A DNA stretch of 64,000 bases from Chelonoidis abingdonii. Lineage: Eukaryota; Chordata; Testudines; Testudinidae. A program made the translations under genes and the position numbers. The stretch is from NCBI RefSeq assembly GCF_003597395.2, contig NC_133774.1, forward strand, positions 35,533,641 to 35,597,640, given 5' to 3'. The notes under the pieces are model-generated. The model was not told the origin of the DNA. It worked only from the letters and a program-made list of their open reading frames with translations, and did no database searches. Shown here one piece after another: positions 1 through 10,614 of the stretch (position 1 is the stretch's first letter; the number at the start of each line of letters is the position of its first letter).

Positions 1-2193
1 AGGCTCTGCAAACCACCTCTGAAGAGGCACCAGGCAGGAGTGTGCAGGAAGAGAAAACCGGGGGAGGAGGGTTGGGCCTGAGCATGTTTGATTATGCTGT
101 CTTGTTCACCTAAAAGAATCTTCTAACAAAAACAGGGGAGGAAGAAAACTATTACAATTGTAGGAAAAGATTTTTAAGATGTCAAGGCATAATATTTAAA
201 GGCTGCTTCTTGAGAAATGTTGGATTCATTTAATTTATCAATTTTTTAAAGTTCAAGTTAACAGTGTCCCTGTAGCATCATTTTAACTAAAACTTTTGGG
301 CTGAAAATATAAGTTATGTTACATATTGTTTAAATCTTCAGTACACCACAATTTAAAAGTAAATCACTTATCCACTTTCTTTGGCTTACTTTCCACCCAG
401 ATTTTCCCTTCAGTTTTCCCTCTATTGCACTATTAATCTTATAGCTCTATCAGTCATAGCAATTTTGGGACCACTAAAATAAACAGGATTCCAGTGTTTT
501 AACTATTGTATTGTCTTCACCTGATCTGAGCAGGGATAGATGATGTGGTAGTCAAAATGCTGGTGCCAATTTCCAGTGTTGCTACCACGGTGGAACTGCA
601 CTTGTGGTAGTACAGTGGTTGGGAGTAAGAAGAATTAAGTATGTGCAGCCACAGCTTTTGTATACTGAGGTTGGCTTTAAATTTACATAAGTCTAACCTA
701 TATGTAACAATGCTATCACTATGGCTATGCTGACAAATTCAGGAAAATCAATGATTCATGAGACTAGAGTGTGGCTTGACAAATAAAAAAGTACCTTACT
801 TCATTTATTCTCTTGTTGAAGAAAACATGATCCTATGATTTACAATCTTTGCAGCAAGTGGCAGCTTCATGTAGTTTTAATATTATCTAATTTCTATTCT
901 GTAAATAAATATAGTAATATTATTAAAGTGCTGATAGTGTGACCTACACTCTACCAGTGACAAATATAACAAAATCCCTGCCTTGATGAATTTATGAGCT
1001 AAGGATCTATCCTGAAATCAGATTCAAGCAGGCCAAAATGTCCACCCCTGTGAATAAAAATGCATGTCTGGGGGCTCAGAAACAGACAAACGTACATACA
1101 GATAAATTAATAATAGAGGCTCACTCTATTACATTATATATTTCTGTTCCAATCTGGAGCTCCTTCATAGGGTATTTAGGCCTAACATTAAAAAGGTGTG
1201 TGATTTTTCTTATTCCCCAGTGCAAGTTAAAATTGGAACTGAAATACCAAAACCAACATTAATATTTAGAATAATAATAATAATCTTTTCCAGGAAGTTG
1301 GCTAGAAGCTGATAAGCTGCTGGCTGCTATAACAAAATAGAATATCTAGATGTTTCCATGTCATATTTAACATATAAATCTACAAAGAGACCTGGGTCTG
1401 GGTTCTGACAAAGCTATTCATTTCTCATTAACCTTTACAAAATAAACTTATTAACTGCACAACATAACCAAACACAGAAGGCTAAATTTAGGCTGTCTCT
1501 TTCACAAATATACATACTGGAAAAGAAGTAGCAAATGGGCTGCAACTGTGGCATTATAAAATCTGCAGCTCTCAATCTCCACAGCCACAAATGGAGTTCC
1601 AAGGTATGGCCAGTAGCCAAAGGCACAGGGTAACTAGACCACAGCATTGGCAATAAGAGAGTTTACTGTCTCTGAGGAAAAGGGAGACTGCAGCTGCATG
1701 ACTGCAAGAGTGGCATCAAGGGGCCAAGAGGAAATGGAAAGTCAGGCCCAGGGTGCCTGATATGCACTGGTTTAAACACAAGGAAAATCAGGTTGCTCTA
1801 ATTTCTGTCTCAGCTGCAATGGTCCCCCGGAGACAATTTGATAGCCCCCAATAGCCAGAGTACAGACTGCTCTTTCTTCAGCAGGCCCCTTTACTCCCAG
1901 GGCGTATCCCCTACATGAGCTTGTGCCAAGGGCTGAGAGGAGGGCAGTGTAGGGCCATTCTGTCACCATAATTCTGTGCCAGGTGGTAGAAAGGCAGAGA
2001 AGAAGTTTCTCATACCAACAGGATTGAACTTGTGAGAAGGGAAAGAGGGTCTGTGAAGTAGACCACAGTAAATCAGTTGAGGATTTTACAGAAGCTAAAG
2101 GCTTTAAGTGTTTATAGTAAGAGATGAGTAAAATAGATTTTAAATAAACAAAGCAATGCAGTTTCTAAGACATAGGGTTTGTAAATAGGCCAG
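1..2193. other. Intergenic AT-rich stretch, no gene seen
   Basis: No open frame here resembles a known protein and no RNA gene was recognised. A short AAT run lies near 1268-1285. Bases about 940-1035 weakly resemble an old LINE 3'-end motif found again near 26960-27040 and 29900-29970 (wording like 'aacaaaatccctgcc...gagctaag'), but the match is too poor for a firm call. Confidence 0.6.
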
Positions 2194-2551
2194 AGGCGCC
2201 AACTTTGAGAGTTCCTAGGGGATTCCCCCCCTGCCCCAGGCCTCACTTCCACTCCACCTCTTCCCCCAAGCCTCTGCCCCTACCCTGCCTCTTCCTGCCC
2301 CATTCCGCCCACTCCCTCACCTCTTCCTGCCCCAGCTCCTCCCTCTCCTCCCCTAGTACCTCCTGCATGCCACTGAACAGCTGAGCAACCAGCGGGCAGG
2401 AGGCACTGGAGGGGAGAAGGAGGAACTGATTGCTGGGGCCCACCAGCAGGCGGAGGCACTGAGGGAGAGAGAGGGAGGAGTTGGCTGCCAGTGGGTGCTG
2501 AGCATCCACTATTTTTTTTCCGTGAGTGCTCCAGCCTCAGAGTTGGTGCCT
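2194..2551. mobile_element. TIR DNA-transposon fragment (non-autonomous)
   Basis: The ends are inverted copies of each other: aggcgccaac at 2194-2203 and gttggtgcct at 2542-2551. The interior starts with a pyrimidine-rich block (2225-2365) and continues purine-rich, a layout shared by many non-autonomous turtle DNA elements. No clear target-site duplication was found, so the superfamily is left open. The 88-residue minus-strand frame inside it is a low-complexity product of the repeat. Confidence 0.6.
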
Positions 2552-4771
2552 ATGACAGAGGCAGTGTCTTGCCACCATTCCTTGTCCAAAGCCTCCCCAT
2601 TCTTTCACAGAGTTTACCTTAATTTTTTCAATAAAGGAACATGGGTCTAAGTTAGGAATTTACTCATATATAAAAGAGCAATTCTTAGCTTGACTTCCTG
2701 GTCCTCTCTGTGGCTCTCCTTTCCTCAGTGGCCACTATTCCTTTTTAATCCCTGGGTTGGATCTAAAAATGCTGGCCTGTGCTGGCTATAAGGGTAACTT
2801 GCTAGAATAGCTCTGCACCTGTGCAGACACCCAGTCAAAGAGATTGTCATCTTGGAAACAAATTAATTTGTACAACTTGTTCATATAGCAAAGGATGTTC
2901 TTTTTAAAGGGAAAAAATAATTCAGGACTTGGAAGTTTTTAATTAATGGAAGTAATGGACAGTTTATTTTTATCATGAAGCAGTAATTTTAAAAAGTCAA
3001 CCTAACAACACCAACCTTCTCCCAAGTAGGGAATAAAAGTTGCTCTGAGCTTCCCAGAGGAGGCCAATGACTGAATGCAATTCAGAACATAAATTTTCTA
3101 GGAATAAAGTGCCTAGCCTGCAACAATAGCAATATGACAAATAAAGACAAAAAGGAAAAGGAAAACTGTTATCATGCATTAACTCTCATCTTTGGCTGTA
3201 TAGTGAGCTTTGACCTGGTGACATTTCAATCCATTTTATTAGGATAGAGATTGGGAGAATTCTATGGAGAATAATGAGTGGCCCTGTCAAGACTATATAC
3301 ACAAAGCTAATATTCTTCTAGTGTATACAGTCAGTGTTTGATCACTAGGCAATGAGACATTTTCATTATGTTCAGCTTGGCAGAAAGAACTTAAATTATT
3401 TAACTCTTAGATGTATGCAGAATGCATCCAGTAACATCCCCATTATGTCAAAGGTGGTGGGCTGAGGTTCTGATTGAATTAGAAATGCCAAAGCCACTCT
3501 GCCACCAAAGTAATGGTTACAATGGACTGTGGCATGAGAACTGGTAGATCCCACTTGAAAGAGGTCCAAAGCTGTTTATGAAGACAGCACAGAGCATGAG
3601 GTCTGCAGTCCCACCAAAGGAGCTGTAGCATAGCTGTTACAAGAAAATTCATGTTTTAACAATGAGGTCTGTGACCTAAGTAAATGTGAAAACCAAACCT
3701 ATTAAACAACTTGTGCTGTTTAAATATGTCACAGCTTATCACCATTGTTGAGAGTTATTGTGCCAGAACTGCAACAACAAAAATCTGATCTAAATTGGGC
3801 AGGTGGACATGAACTGCAGTAGAGGTCACTAGATATACAGAAGAGGCAGTTCAGCATGAAGGAAGCAGAAGCACATGTAATGCCACATGCCTGGCTCCAT
3901 AAGCAGGGATTAAAGTTAGGATGCATAGATCTTAAAACATGGGAGCTAAAAGACCCATCTCTATTAGCTAAAACTGTAGCAGGGTCATCAACCCCCTCTG
4001 TGGCCCAGCCAGCACTAGGAGGAGATTGAGTACCACACTAAGTAGGAATGAGTGACATACATGCTTAAATCATCACAGGAAAAAGTTAATTGTGCCAAGT
4101 GGCTGAATGCCTCTGTGTTATCCAACACAATTAATATTGTTTTCATATGCTATACCACTAAACTCGCTCTAAAACAAATATTAATTTAACTAGTTTTTTT
4201 TAAAAGTCCTCCTTCCTATCGCCATCACACCCAGTGTTAGCAACTGTGATGCCCAAAATGGAAGACTATCACAGTTGATTGCTTCTAGACAAGACTGACT
4301 ATAGCAAGTGTTTGGCATTTCTATAGATGTTATATAACTTGTCTATACTGCTACCAAATTACTGCTTCATTTATATAAATTATCCACAGCACAGGTTTGT
4401 GTCCTTGATTCTTCAATATTGACTAAAAGTTCATCAAAGCTGATTTACTGTTAGGCCAGTTCCTTCTGTGTATAATTCCTTAAGTGTTAGCAGCAGTCAC
4501 AAAATGATGGGAATTAAAAAGAAAGCTTTATTGATATTTCTAACACTTAAACTATGGGTAAGTAGAAACCATAGGAGTAGGTATTGGATACACTCATTAC
4601 AGAAGGGAAATACACTGGTGGGTGCACACATGCAGATGTGTGTATGAGAGAGACAGACAGTATATTTAGACTTTTAAAACAAAAAGTCCCCTCTCCAAAG
4701 ATCTAAGCTCCCTGTCATCACTTCAAAAATCATATATTTTATACAATACTTAATTCAGAAAAAACTCTGTT
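2552..4771. other. Intergenic stretch, no gene seen
   Basis: AT-rich sequence without recognisable coding potential. All open frames are under 70 codons and show no family resemblance. No confident repeat was identified by eye. Confidence 0.55.
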
Positions 4772-4998
4772 AAAAAAATTGGGTTGCAAAGTCAAGCATT
4801 CAAACATTAGGAAATTGCAGAATTCAGGATGCCCTTTAGTTCATCTCCCTTGTGCATCTGATACAGTCTTAAATTACATGATCACATACTATTTTTCCCA
4901 TAGAACCTCTGCTTCATTCAGTGAATGGATAGCTGTTCAATATTTTGCTTTATTCTTCCCATTCAGTGTTATTGAATTTATAATCACAACACCATGGT
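4772..4998 (+). repeat. Unclassified dispersed repeat, copy A
   Basis: This block shares a diagnostic core ('gttgcaaagtcaagca...ttaggaa', then 'atacagtctt..aattacatg' and 'atcacatactatttttccc') with copies at 36388-36455, 45419-45572 and, on the other strand, 46222-46463. The order of blocks is kept between copies, so it is one family and not chance. I cannot name it. No target duplication or terminal repeat was seen. Confidence 0.6.
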
Positions 4999-5000
4999 GA

Positions 5001-5326
5001 GAATCCACTCCCCACATCTCCTCTGTTCCTATCTACCCCTCAGCTTCTGCCTCCTTCCCCTCTGCTCCAATCCACCCTACTACTACCTTTGTTCCTGACG
5101 CTCTTTCCCTCTGCTCCTATCCACCCTCCACCCCCTGGCTCCTGCCCCTCTCCCCATCCTCCCTGTCAAGCCCCCCAGCCCTCTGTACCTATATAGCTCC
5201 CACCATCTCCCTCTCCCTCTACCCCATCCTCCACCACCCACTGACTCCTTTCCCCCACCCACACTGCTTCTTCCTATTCTCTGCTCCTGCACAGCCCCCT
5301 CCTGCTACCACCATTTCTCACCCCAC
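5001..5326. repeat. Pyrimidine-rich low-complexity tract
   Basis: About 320 bases of C/T-rich sequence made of imperfect 'ctcctatccaccc'-like units. It follows directly on the unclassified repeat copy A and is interrupted downstream by a Penelope-like insertion whose 13-bp target lies in its last bases. The opposite-strand frame (glycine/arginine rich) is a low-complexity artefact. Confidence 0.6.
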
Positions 5327-5339
5327 TACATTCCCATTA

Positions 5340-5520
5340 TCAGAGGGGTAGCTGTGTTAGTCTGCATCCACAAAAAACAGTGAGGAGTCTGGTAGTACCT
5401 TAAAGACTAACAGATTTATTTGGGCATAAGCATCTGAAGAAGTGTGTTTTTTACATATGAAAGCTTATGCCCAAATAAATGTTAGTCTTTAAGGTGCCAC
5501 CGGACTCCTCACTGATTTTG
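5340..5520. mobile_element. Penelope-like inverted pair with 13-bp target duplication
   Basis: An antisense fragment (5340-5431) is joined head to head with a sense fragment (5430-5520) of the same element. The identical 13 bases tacattcccatta flank the block at 5327-5339 and 5521-5533, so the pair entered as one event. The sense arm starts with a hammerhead-like core: gcat 5430-5433, ctgaaga 5434-5440, a weak stem II, gaaa 5459-5462 and gctt|atgc 5463-5470. The antisense arm stops just beyond the position matching the predicted cleavage site. Inverted partial copies and ribozymes are known features of Penelope-like retroelements; assignment to that class is from memory of the family. Confidence 0.75.
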
Positions 5521-5533
5521 TACATTCCCATTA

Positions 5534-6233
5534 GGTTACCTCCTCCTTCTCCTGCTTGCTGCCTGAGTCCACCTGGGAGTCCCTGAGAGAAAAGCAGGGA
5601 CAGTCTCCTTGTTTTCAGTTCATGTGCTTGGCACAACAGTGGTGCTTGGTAGTGGAGCAAAGCAATTGTAGGGAAAGTGCCCCTCAGGCCCTGCAGATCA
5701 GGGTTGAAAAATGCTTAGTACAGATGGAATTTTTGGAGAATTGATCTGGCAAAATCTAACAAGTCTTTATTGAGCATGTACAAACGGAGATTTTTTTTGT
5801 AGGCTGGGCAGAACGTCAGGTAATATGTTGAGTTAATGTTTTGTATACGGGGATGTGGAAAGTAAATCTATTGTTGGATATGAGACAGTGATGTAACATC
5901 TGAGGACTTGGTAAAGGCTCATTTGGTTGCCACCATGGAATATTTGTTCAGATTCCAGCAGCAGGGTGAGGACTGTTCGTAGAAAGAGTTGAGACTGGTT
6001 GGTTGGAGGTGGATTGTTCCAGGATCTCCATGAAGGCACTAGGGATGGATTCTCAAGACATTAATCCATCAAGGACTGTAGGCGACCTGGCTATTGGGAA
6101 AGTGATGTTGAGACAAAGCTCAGAGAACATAGGACCCAGTCACTTCTAAGAAGGAAGTCTGAATGGGATCTGTAATAAGACTTCCCTGTGCTTGAGAAGG
6201 TATAGAGGGCACCTCTAGCTGAACAGTAATAAG
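5534..6233. other. Intergenic stretch, no gene seen
   Basis: Short overlapping frames of about 60-70 codons occur on both strands without family resemblance. No repeat was recognised. Confidence 0.5.
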
Positions 6234-6358
6234 CACCAGATGAAGTGGGTTTTAGCCCACAAAAGCTTATGCCCAAATAAATTTGTTAGTCTCTAAGGTG
6301 CCATAAGTACTCCTCATTCTTTTTGCTGATACAGACTAACACGGCTACCACTCTGAAA
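6234..6358 (+). mobile_element. Penelope-like 3' fragment
   Basis: Carries the stem II hairpin (gtgggttttagcccac, 6244-6259), the 'agcttatgcccaaataaa' block and the conserved 3' tail 'gatacagactaacacggcta...ctctgaaa'. The ribozyme core is decayed: the segment before stem II no longer reads ctgaaga and gaaa has become aaaa. Imperfect repeats (cagtaataag upstream, cagtaactaag downstream) may be remains of a target duplication. Confidence 0.7.
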
Positions 6359-6669
6359 CCAGTAACTAAGTTAATTCATGGGTTTACTTGTAATTAATAA
6401 AGTAAGAGTTTGTTAAATGAGTCCTGAATGTAGCTGTAGTGACTGGGTTTTCCTGCAGCAGCCTTCAAACAGCATCTACCATATTTATCAGCAAGCATCC
6501 TGCTCGTGGGACTAGGAGTCCTTGGAATAAGGGATCAGACTGAATGGTAACACAAGGTAAAATTTCAAAGTCTGAAACTTGATGGTGGCAGCAGTTACCT
6601 GAGCCCAGAGTGTAGGAAACCTGGGGTCATGACAGAGTCTTATAGTTTGGCCAAATTTACATAAATTTT
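6359..6669. other. Intergenic gap, nothing recognised
   Basis: No open frame or repeat that could be supported. It separates a Penelope-like fragment from an antisense CR1 fragment. Confidence 0.5.
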
Positions 6670-7320
6670 CTAAGGGATGACAAAAGGCACATCCCTGACA
6701 CCATAGAAAACCTACTGCAAAATGTTAGGCCTTTCCTCCAAAGTATGGAGGCACTAGAGCTTCTCAAGAAAGTTTAAGAATTTTTAACATGAACAAAGCA
6801 ATATTTTTTGCTAGGATCACCTCTGGAGCCTTTTTTAAAAATTGGTGTCACATTAGCTATCCTCCAGTCACCTGGTACAGAAGCTGATTTAAATGATAGG
6901 TTATATGCCACAGTTAGTAGTTCTGCAATTTCATATTTCAGTTAGTTGAGAACTCTTGAGTGAATACCATCTGGTCCTGGTGACTTATTACTGTTTAAAT
7001 TTATCAATTTGTTACAAAACTTCCTCTACTGATACCTCAGTCTGAGACAGTTCCTCAGATTTGTCACCTAAAAAGAATGATTCAGGCTCAGCTCCCTCAT
7101 AGCCTCTGCAGTGAAGACAGATGCAAAGAATTCATTTAGCTTCTCTGCAATGGTCTTATCTTCCTTGAGTGCTCCTTTAGCACCTCAGTTGTCCAGTGGC
7201 CCCAGTGACTCTTTGGCAGGCTTCTGACGTACTTAAGATATTTTTTGCAGTTAGTTTTGAGTCTTTGGCTAGATGCTCTTCAAATTCTTTTTTGGGCTGC
7301 CTAATTATATGTTTACACTT
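6670..7320 (-). mobile_element. CR1-type LINE fragment, ORF2 region (broken)
   Basis: Read on the minus strand, this block encodes decayed pieces of the CR1 ORF2 stretch just before the reverse transcriptase core. The clearest piece is around 6960-6985, which translates to SPGPDGIH followed by a degraded helix; this Ser-Pro-Gly-Pro-Asp-Gly motif is typical of CR1/L3 elements. Frameshifts and stops break the frame throughout, so it is inactive. A hAT fragment abuts its 5' side at about 7333. Confidence 0.75.
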
Positions 7321-7332
7321 GACTTGCTAGAG

Positions 7333-7498
7333 CAAGGGTCAGCAACCTTTGGCACACGGCCCATCAGGTTATCTGCTGGAAGGATGCGAGACATTTGTTT
7401 GCATTGACTGTCCGCAGGCACGGCCCCCCACAGCTCACAGTGGCTGTAGTTCACCATTCCCAGCCAATGGAAGCTGCGCGAAGTGGCGCGGGCTGCCA
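7333..7498 (+). mobile_element. hAT-type element, left end fragment
   Basis: Begins with a hAT-like terminus (caagggtcagcaacctttgg) and continues with GC-rich sequence 'cacggcccatcaggttatctgctgg...ggccaatggaagctgcgcgaag' that I recognise from reptile hAT MITEs. The right terminus is missing, so length and target duplication cannot be given. Confidence 0.6.
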
Positions 7499-7737
7499 GA
7501 AAAGCAAAAGTAGAGCAAACTTCCCCACACTCTTCTGTTACCATGCCTCAGTCTTAAATGGAAGGATCTGTAGGCTTAGGAGGATAGTTCAGACTTAAAA
7601 TCCATAACATGCTTGATCCTGAGTTGCTCCTGCAAGTGAATAGGACTCAGAGCTAAGGGCACATAGCACCTTGCAGGATTTCTATGTATTACATGGCCCT
7701 CATCACCACAGCATCTAAGAAAAACTCATAAACATTA

Positions 7738-7925
7738 ATGAATTTATCCGCACAATAGCCTTGTATGGTGCGGAAGTATATCTACCCCATATTTATGGAT
7801 GAGGACCTGAGACACAGAGAGAATAATTGAGTTGCCTAAATTCACATCAAAGTCTATGGAAGAGCCTGGAATTGAACCTAGATTGTTGACTCATAGTTCA
7901 ATGCCCTATCCAGGGAATCATACTT
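7738..7925 (-). mobile_element. Old MIR/L2-like SINE remnant
   Basis: The plus strand reads 'tatttatggatgaggacctgagacacagagagaataattgagttgcc', an eroded reverse complement of the MIR core (cctctctgtgcctcagtttcc on the sense strand), followed by 'gagcctggaattgaaccta', matching the reversed promoter-proximal part. The divergence suggests an ancient copy. Confidence 0.6.
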
Positions 7926-8764
7926 CTTTCTGCTTTAAGCTTTAGTATTTTCAGCTCAGAAAGTGACAAGCATTCCAAGTAACATCCCATGTAGCGATGG
8001 TGATTTTTGAGATATGAATATCCACCCACTAAGAACTAAACCAAGATAATTAACTTATTTTACAAAGGTCACAAGACAAAAACTTCAGTGTTATTTTGAC
8101 ATAGATTTTATCTTTAATTTTACATGTTTTGGTTTGCTAATAATTATGCAATAACTGTTTTATACTTTTTCAAACTTGAAGACTTTTGTTGATTTCTCCT
8201 AAATTAGTTGTCATTTTTAAAACGTCATCATTTCAGATGTCTGTAATTTACTGTAGAATCTGAAATACTTTCAAACAGAATTTTACCATCAGTAGCATTT
8301 TTAAAAGGGTAATAACATTCTACTTTTAAAAAGCACATATGGAAAACTTTTTTAAAAAAAAAGTCCTCAAACTTTTTACATTCATAGCACATACAACTTA
8401 ATTCATAGCATTTACTTTTATTACTCTGAAAGCTTTAACATTTAAAACCATTTAGTGCCCTCTAGTGGGACATTTGCTGTGCGCTGCTAACTTCTAGACA
8501 ATGTGAACTTTGTGATTCTGCATAGAACACTACATTGGAATTAGAGTTGATGGGAAAAAGGGGGGAGAAACAATTCACAAAACTTTTCCTTGAAATCTAT
8601 TTTCTGTTTTTGCAAAAATTTCATTTAAGTTTTCTAACCAGTTCTAATTATGATGAAAAAGTACCATTAGCATCTAACCAAAAAATCACCGTGAGTACAA
8701 ATCACATAGACTGACAACTGATTTATTTGCTAACCGCTCACATACCCAGATAAAGCGCAATTCA
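7926..8764. other. AT-rich intergenic stretch
   Basis: Low-GC sequence with homopolymer runs near 8340-8365. Nothing recognised. Confidence 0.5.
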
Positions 8765-8766
8765 GG

Positions 8767-9052
8767 GCTTGTCTACATGGTGCATTAGTCTGCACCTGAG
8801 GGGTGTAAATTCCAGCCTTCGCTAACACGTTGTGAACTATCTGGCTCTTGTGGACCCTGCTGGCGTGCACTAAAAGTTCCCCAGTGCATGTTAACATAGC
8901 ACTCTTTGAAATGGAAGTACATTAACAAGGTGTAGGGAACTTTTATGGCATGTCAGCAGGGTCCACATGAGCCAGTTAGTGTGCAGCACACTAGTGCAGA
9001 CTAAAAATTACGCCCCTCTATTGTGGACTAAAAGATCATGTAGATAAGCTTT
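8767..9052. mobile_element. Palindromic MITE
   Basis: The ends (cttgtctacatggt near 8767 and atcatgtagataagct near 9036-9051) are inverted relatives of each other. The interior is also partly palindromic: 'gctcttgtggaccctgctggc' near 8843 pairs with 'catgtcagcagggtccacatgagcc' near 8948. A self-complementary, non-coding body of about 285 bp with the '(g)tctaca' terminus fits a MITE. Confidence 0.6.
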
Positions 9053-9273
9053 GAGTGTGCTTTCTTATCAGGATCTGATCCAATGGTCCTACCAGATGTA
9101 TGGCTCCCATTGAAGTCTATATGCAAAATGATGTGTGGATCAGGCTGATCCAGATCAACAAGTTAAATGTAGTCAGAACCTCATCTAAACTCATGGGACA
9201 GCCATTTTCTGTTGCACTATTATGACAACAGAATGATAACCCAACAAGGAACTACCAAAATTATCTTGGAAAC

Positions 9274-9742
9274 TGTGGCAGGGCAGGGGTAAAACCCCTT
9301 TAAAGCCCTGCCAAAATGCTGGCTACAGCCTGCTCTCTGGCCGGTAGGCTAGGGATAGAGATGCAGGTACTCAGCAGGGAGCCCAGCTGCAAGCCCTAAC
9401 GAGGACTGGCTCAGAGGAACCTGCTGGGCTAAGTAGTGACAGCTGGGCAGAGGCAGGAGAAGGCTATAAAAGTCTTGGGCAAACCTCAGTGGGGAGGCTA
9501 GCCTGGGAGGAGACAGGGGGGCAGTATCTTTGTCTCCTTGCCAATAAGGAAGCCTCAGGGGCCAGGAGACCCTGAGGAGGGTCTGTGGGGCACTAACTGT
9601 TGGGGGATCTGGGCACTGCACGAGCACTGTAAATAAAGACACGAGTGATTCAACAAAAGAGGGAGTAAACACTCTTTATTAAACCAGCCTAAATGCAAGG
9701 TGCAGGCACAAAAAGGGGAAAGCCTGCACTGACCTTGTGACA
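9274..9742 (+). mobile_element. Solo LTR of an endogenous retrovirus-like element
   Basis: This 469-bp block starts tgtggc and ends tgtgaca, the TG...CA form of retroviral LTRs, and is flanked by the same five bases, gaaac, at 9269-9273 and 9743-9747. Inside are a TATA box (ctataaaag, 9464-9472) and a poly(A) signal (aataaa, 9632-9637) in the right order for the plus strand. No internal coding region remains on either side, so it is a solo LTR left by recombination. The 107-residue minus-strand frame inside it is spurious. Confidence 0.85.
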
Positions 9743-9980
9743 GAAACCTTTTTCAGACCTGAAAGGAAAGTTTCCTCTGCACTGGGATGGATACTGACTT
9801 CAATTATTTTTTAGTAGTGAGATCTCTGTTCACTCAAACTCTTCTATTTCAAGATTACCCTAGAGTAGCAGTCATTGGAATCCCCACCAGTTTTCCTTCT
9901 TTAGGTTCTCCAAGATGGCACCTTTGAGTTTTAAGGTCCTGCAGCTAAGCATAGCCTTCAAGAAGGCCTTTGGTCTTCAA

Positions 9981-10092
9981 GGCCCTGATCTTCCAAGCAT
10001 TTACGTGCATGCTTAACTGTTAGCATGTGAACAGTCCCGTTGTGCTTATAGTTAAACACACTCAACTGTTTATAGGATCAGGACCTATTTAA
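9981..10092. mobile_element. Short palindromic MITE
   Basis: Left end 'ggccctgatcttccaagcatttacgtgcatgc' and right end 'aactgtttataggatcaggacc' form imperfect inverted ends around a core containing 'agcatgtgaacagtccc'. Related half-sites occur at about 29270-29360, 30755-30850 and 45860-45930, consistent with a common dispersed family. Confidence 0.5.
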
Positions 10093-10614
10093 GAACAACT
10101 AGACTCACTTTGGATTCTGTCAATGCAGTTCCCAAATGAGATAGGAGAGATCCATTATAAAGAGTAAAACGTGTTCAAGAAAGCCAGCCTCGTAGGCTTG
10201 CTGCAGACATGCCAACTCTTGCAAATTTACCATGAAAGACGCGGTTTTCAAGTAAAATTAAGCTTCCCTCATGATCTTGCAACAGAATTCTCAGATATCA
10301 GGAATTTTTTTTCAGCTGTAGGTGTCTGGGGCTCCCACTGTCAACATCCTGTCCTCTCCTTGCAAGCCTGACAGCTGGAGCCCAGCCACCCGGTGTTGAC
10401 AGCTGGAGCCTCTGGAAAGTGGGAAAGGGGACCCCACTTGAACCCCTCCCTCCAGACTAGGGTGGGTGAAGAACCCTAAGAGGAGGTGAGGCTGTGAGGA
10501 CTGAACTATGGCTTGGGAGCTGCTGAAATAAGGAGAGTGGGAGCTCATGGTGTAGGAGGGGCTACATTGCTGGTGGGTTCTGAGCAGATGGAGTTGTCAG
10601 ATGTTGGCAGCGTG

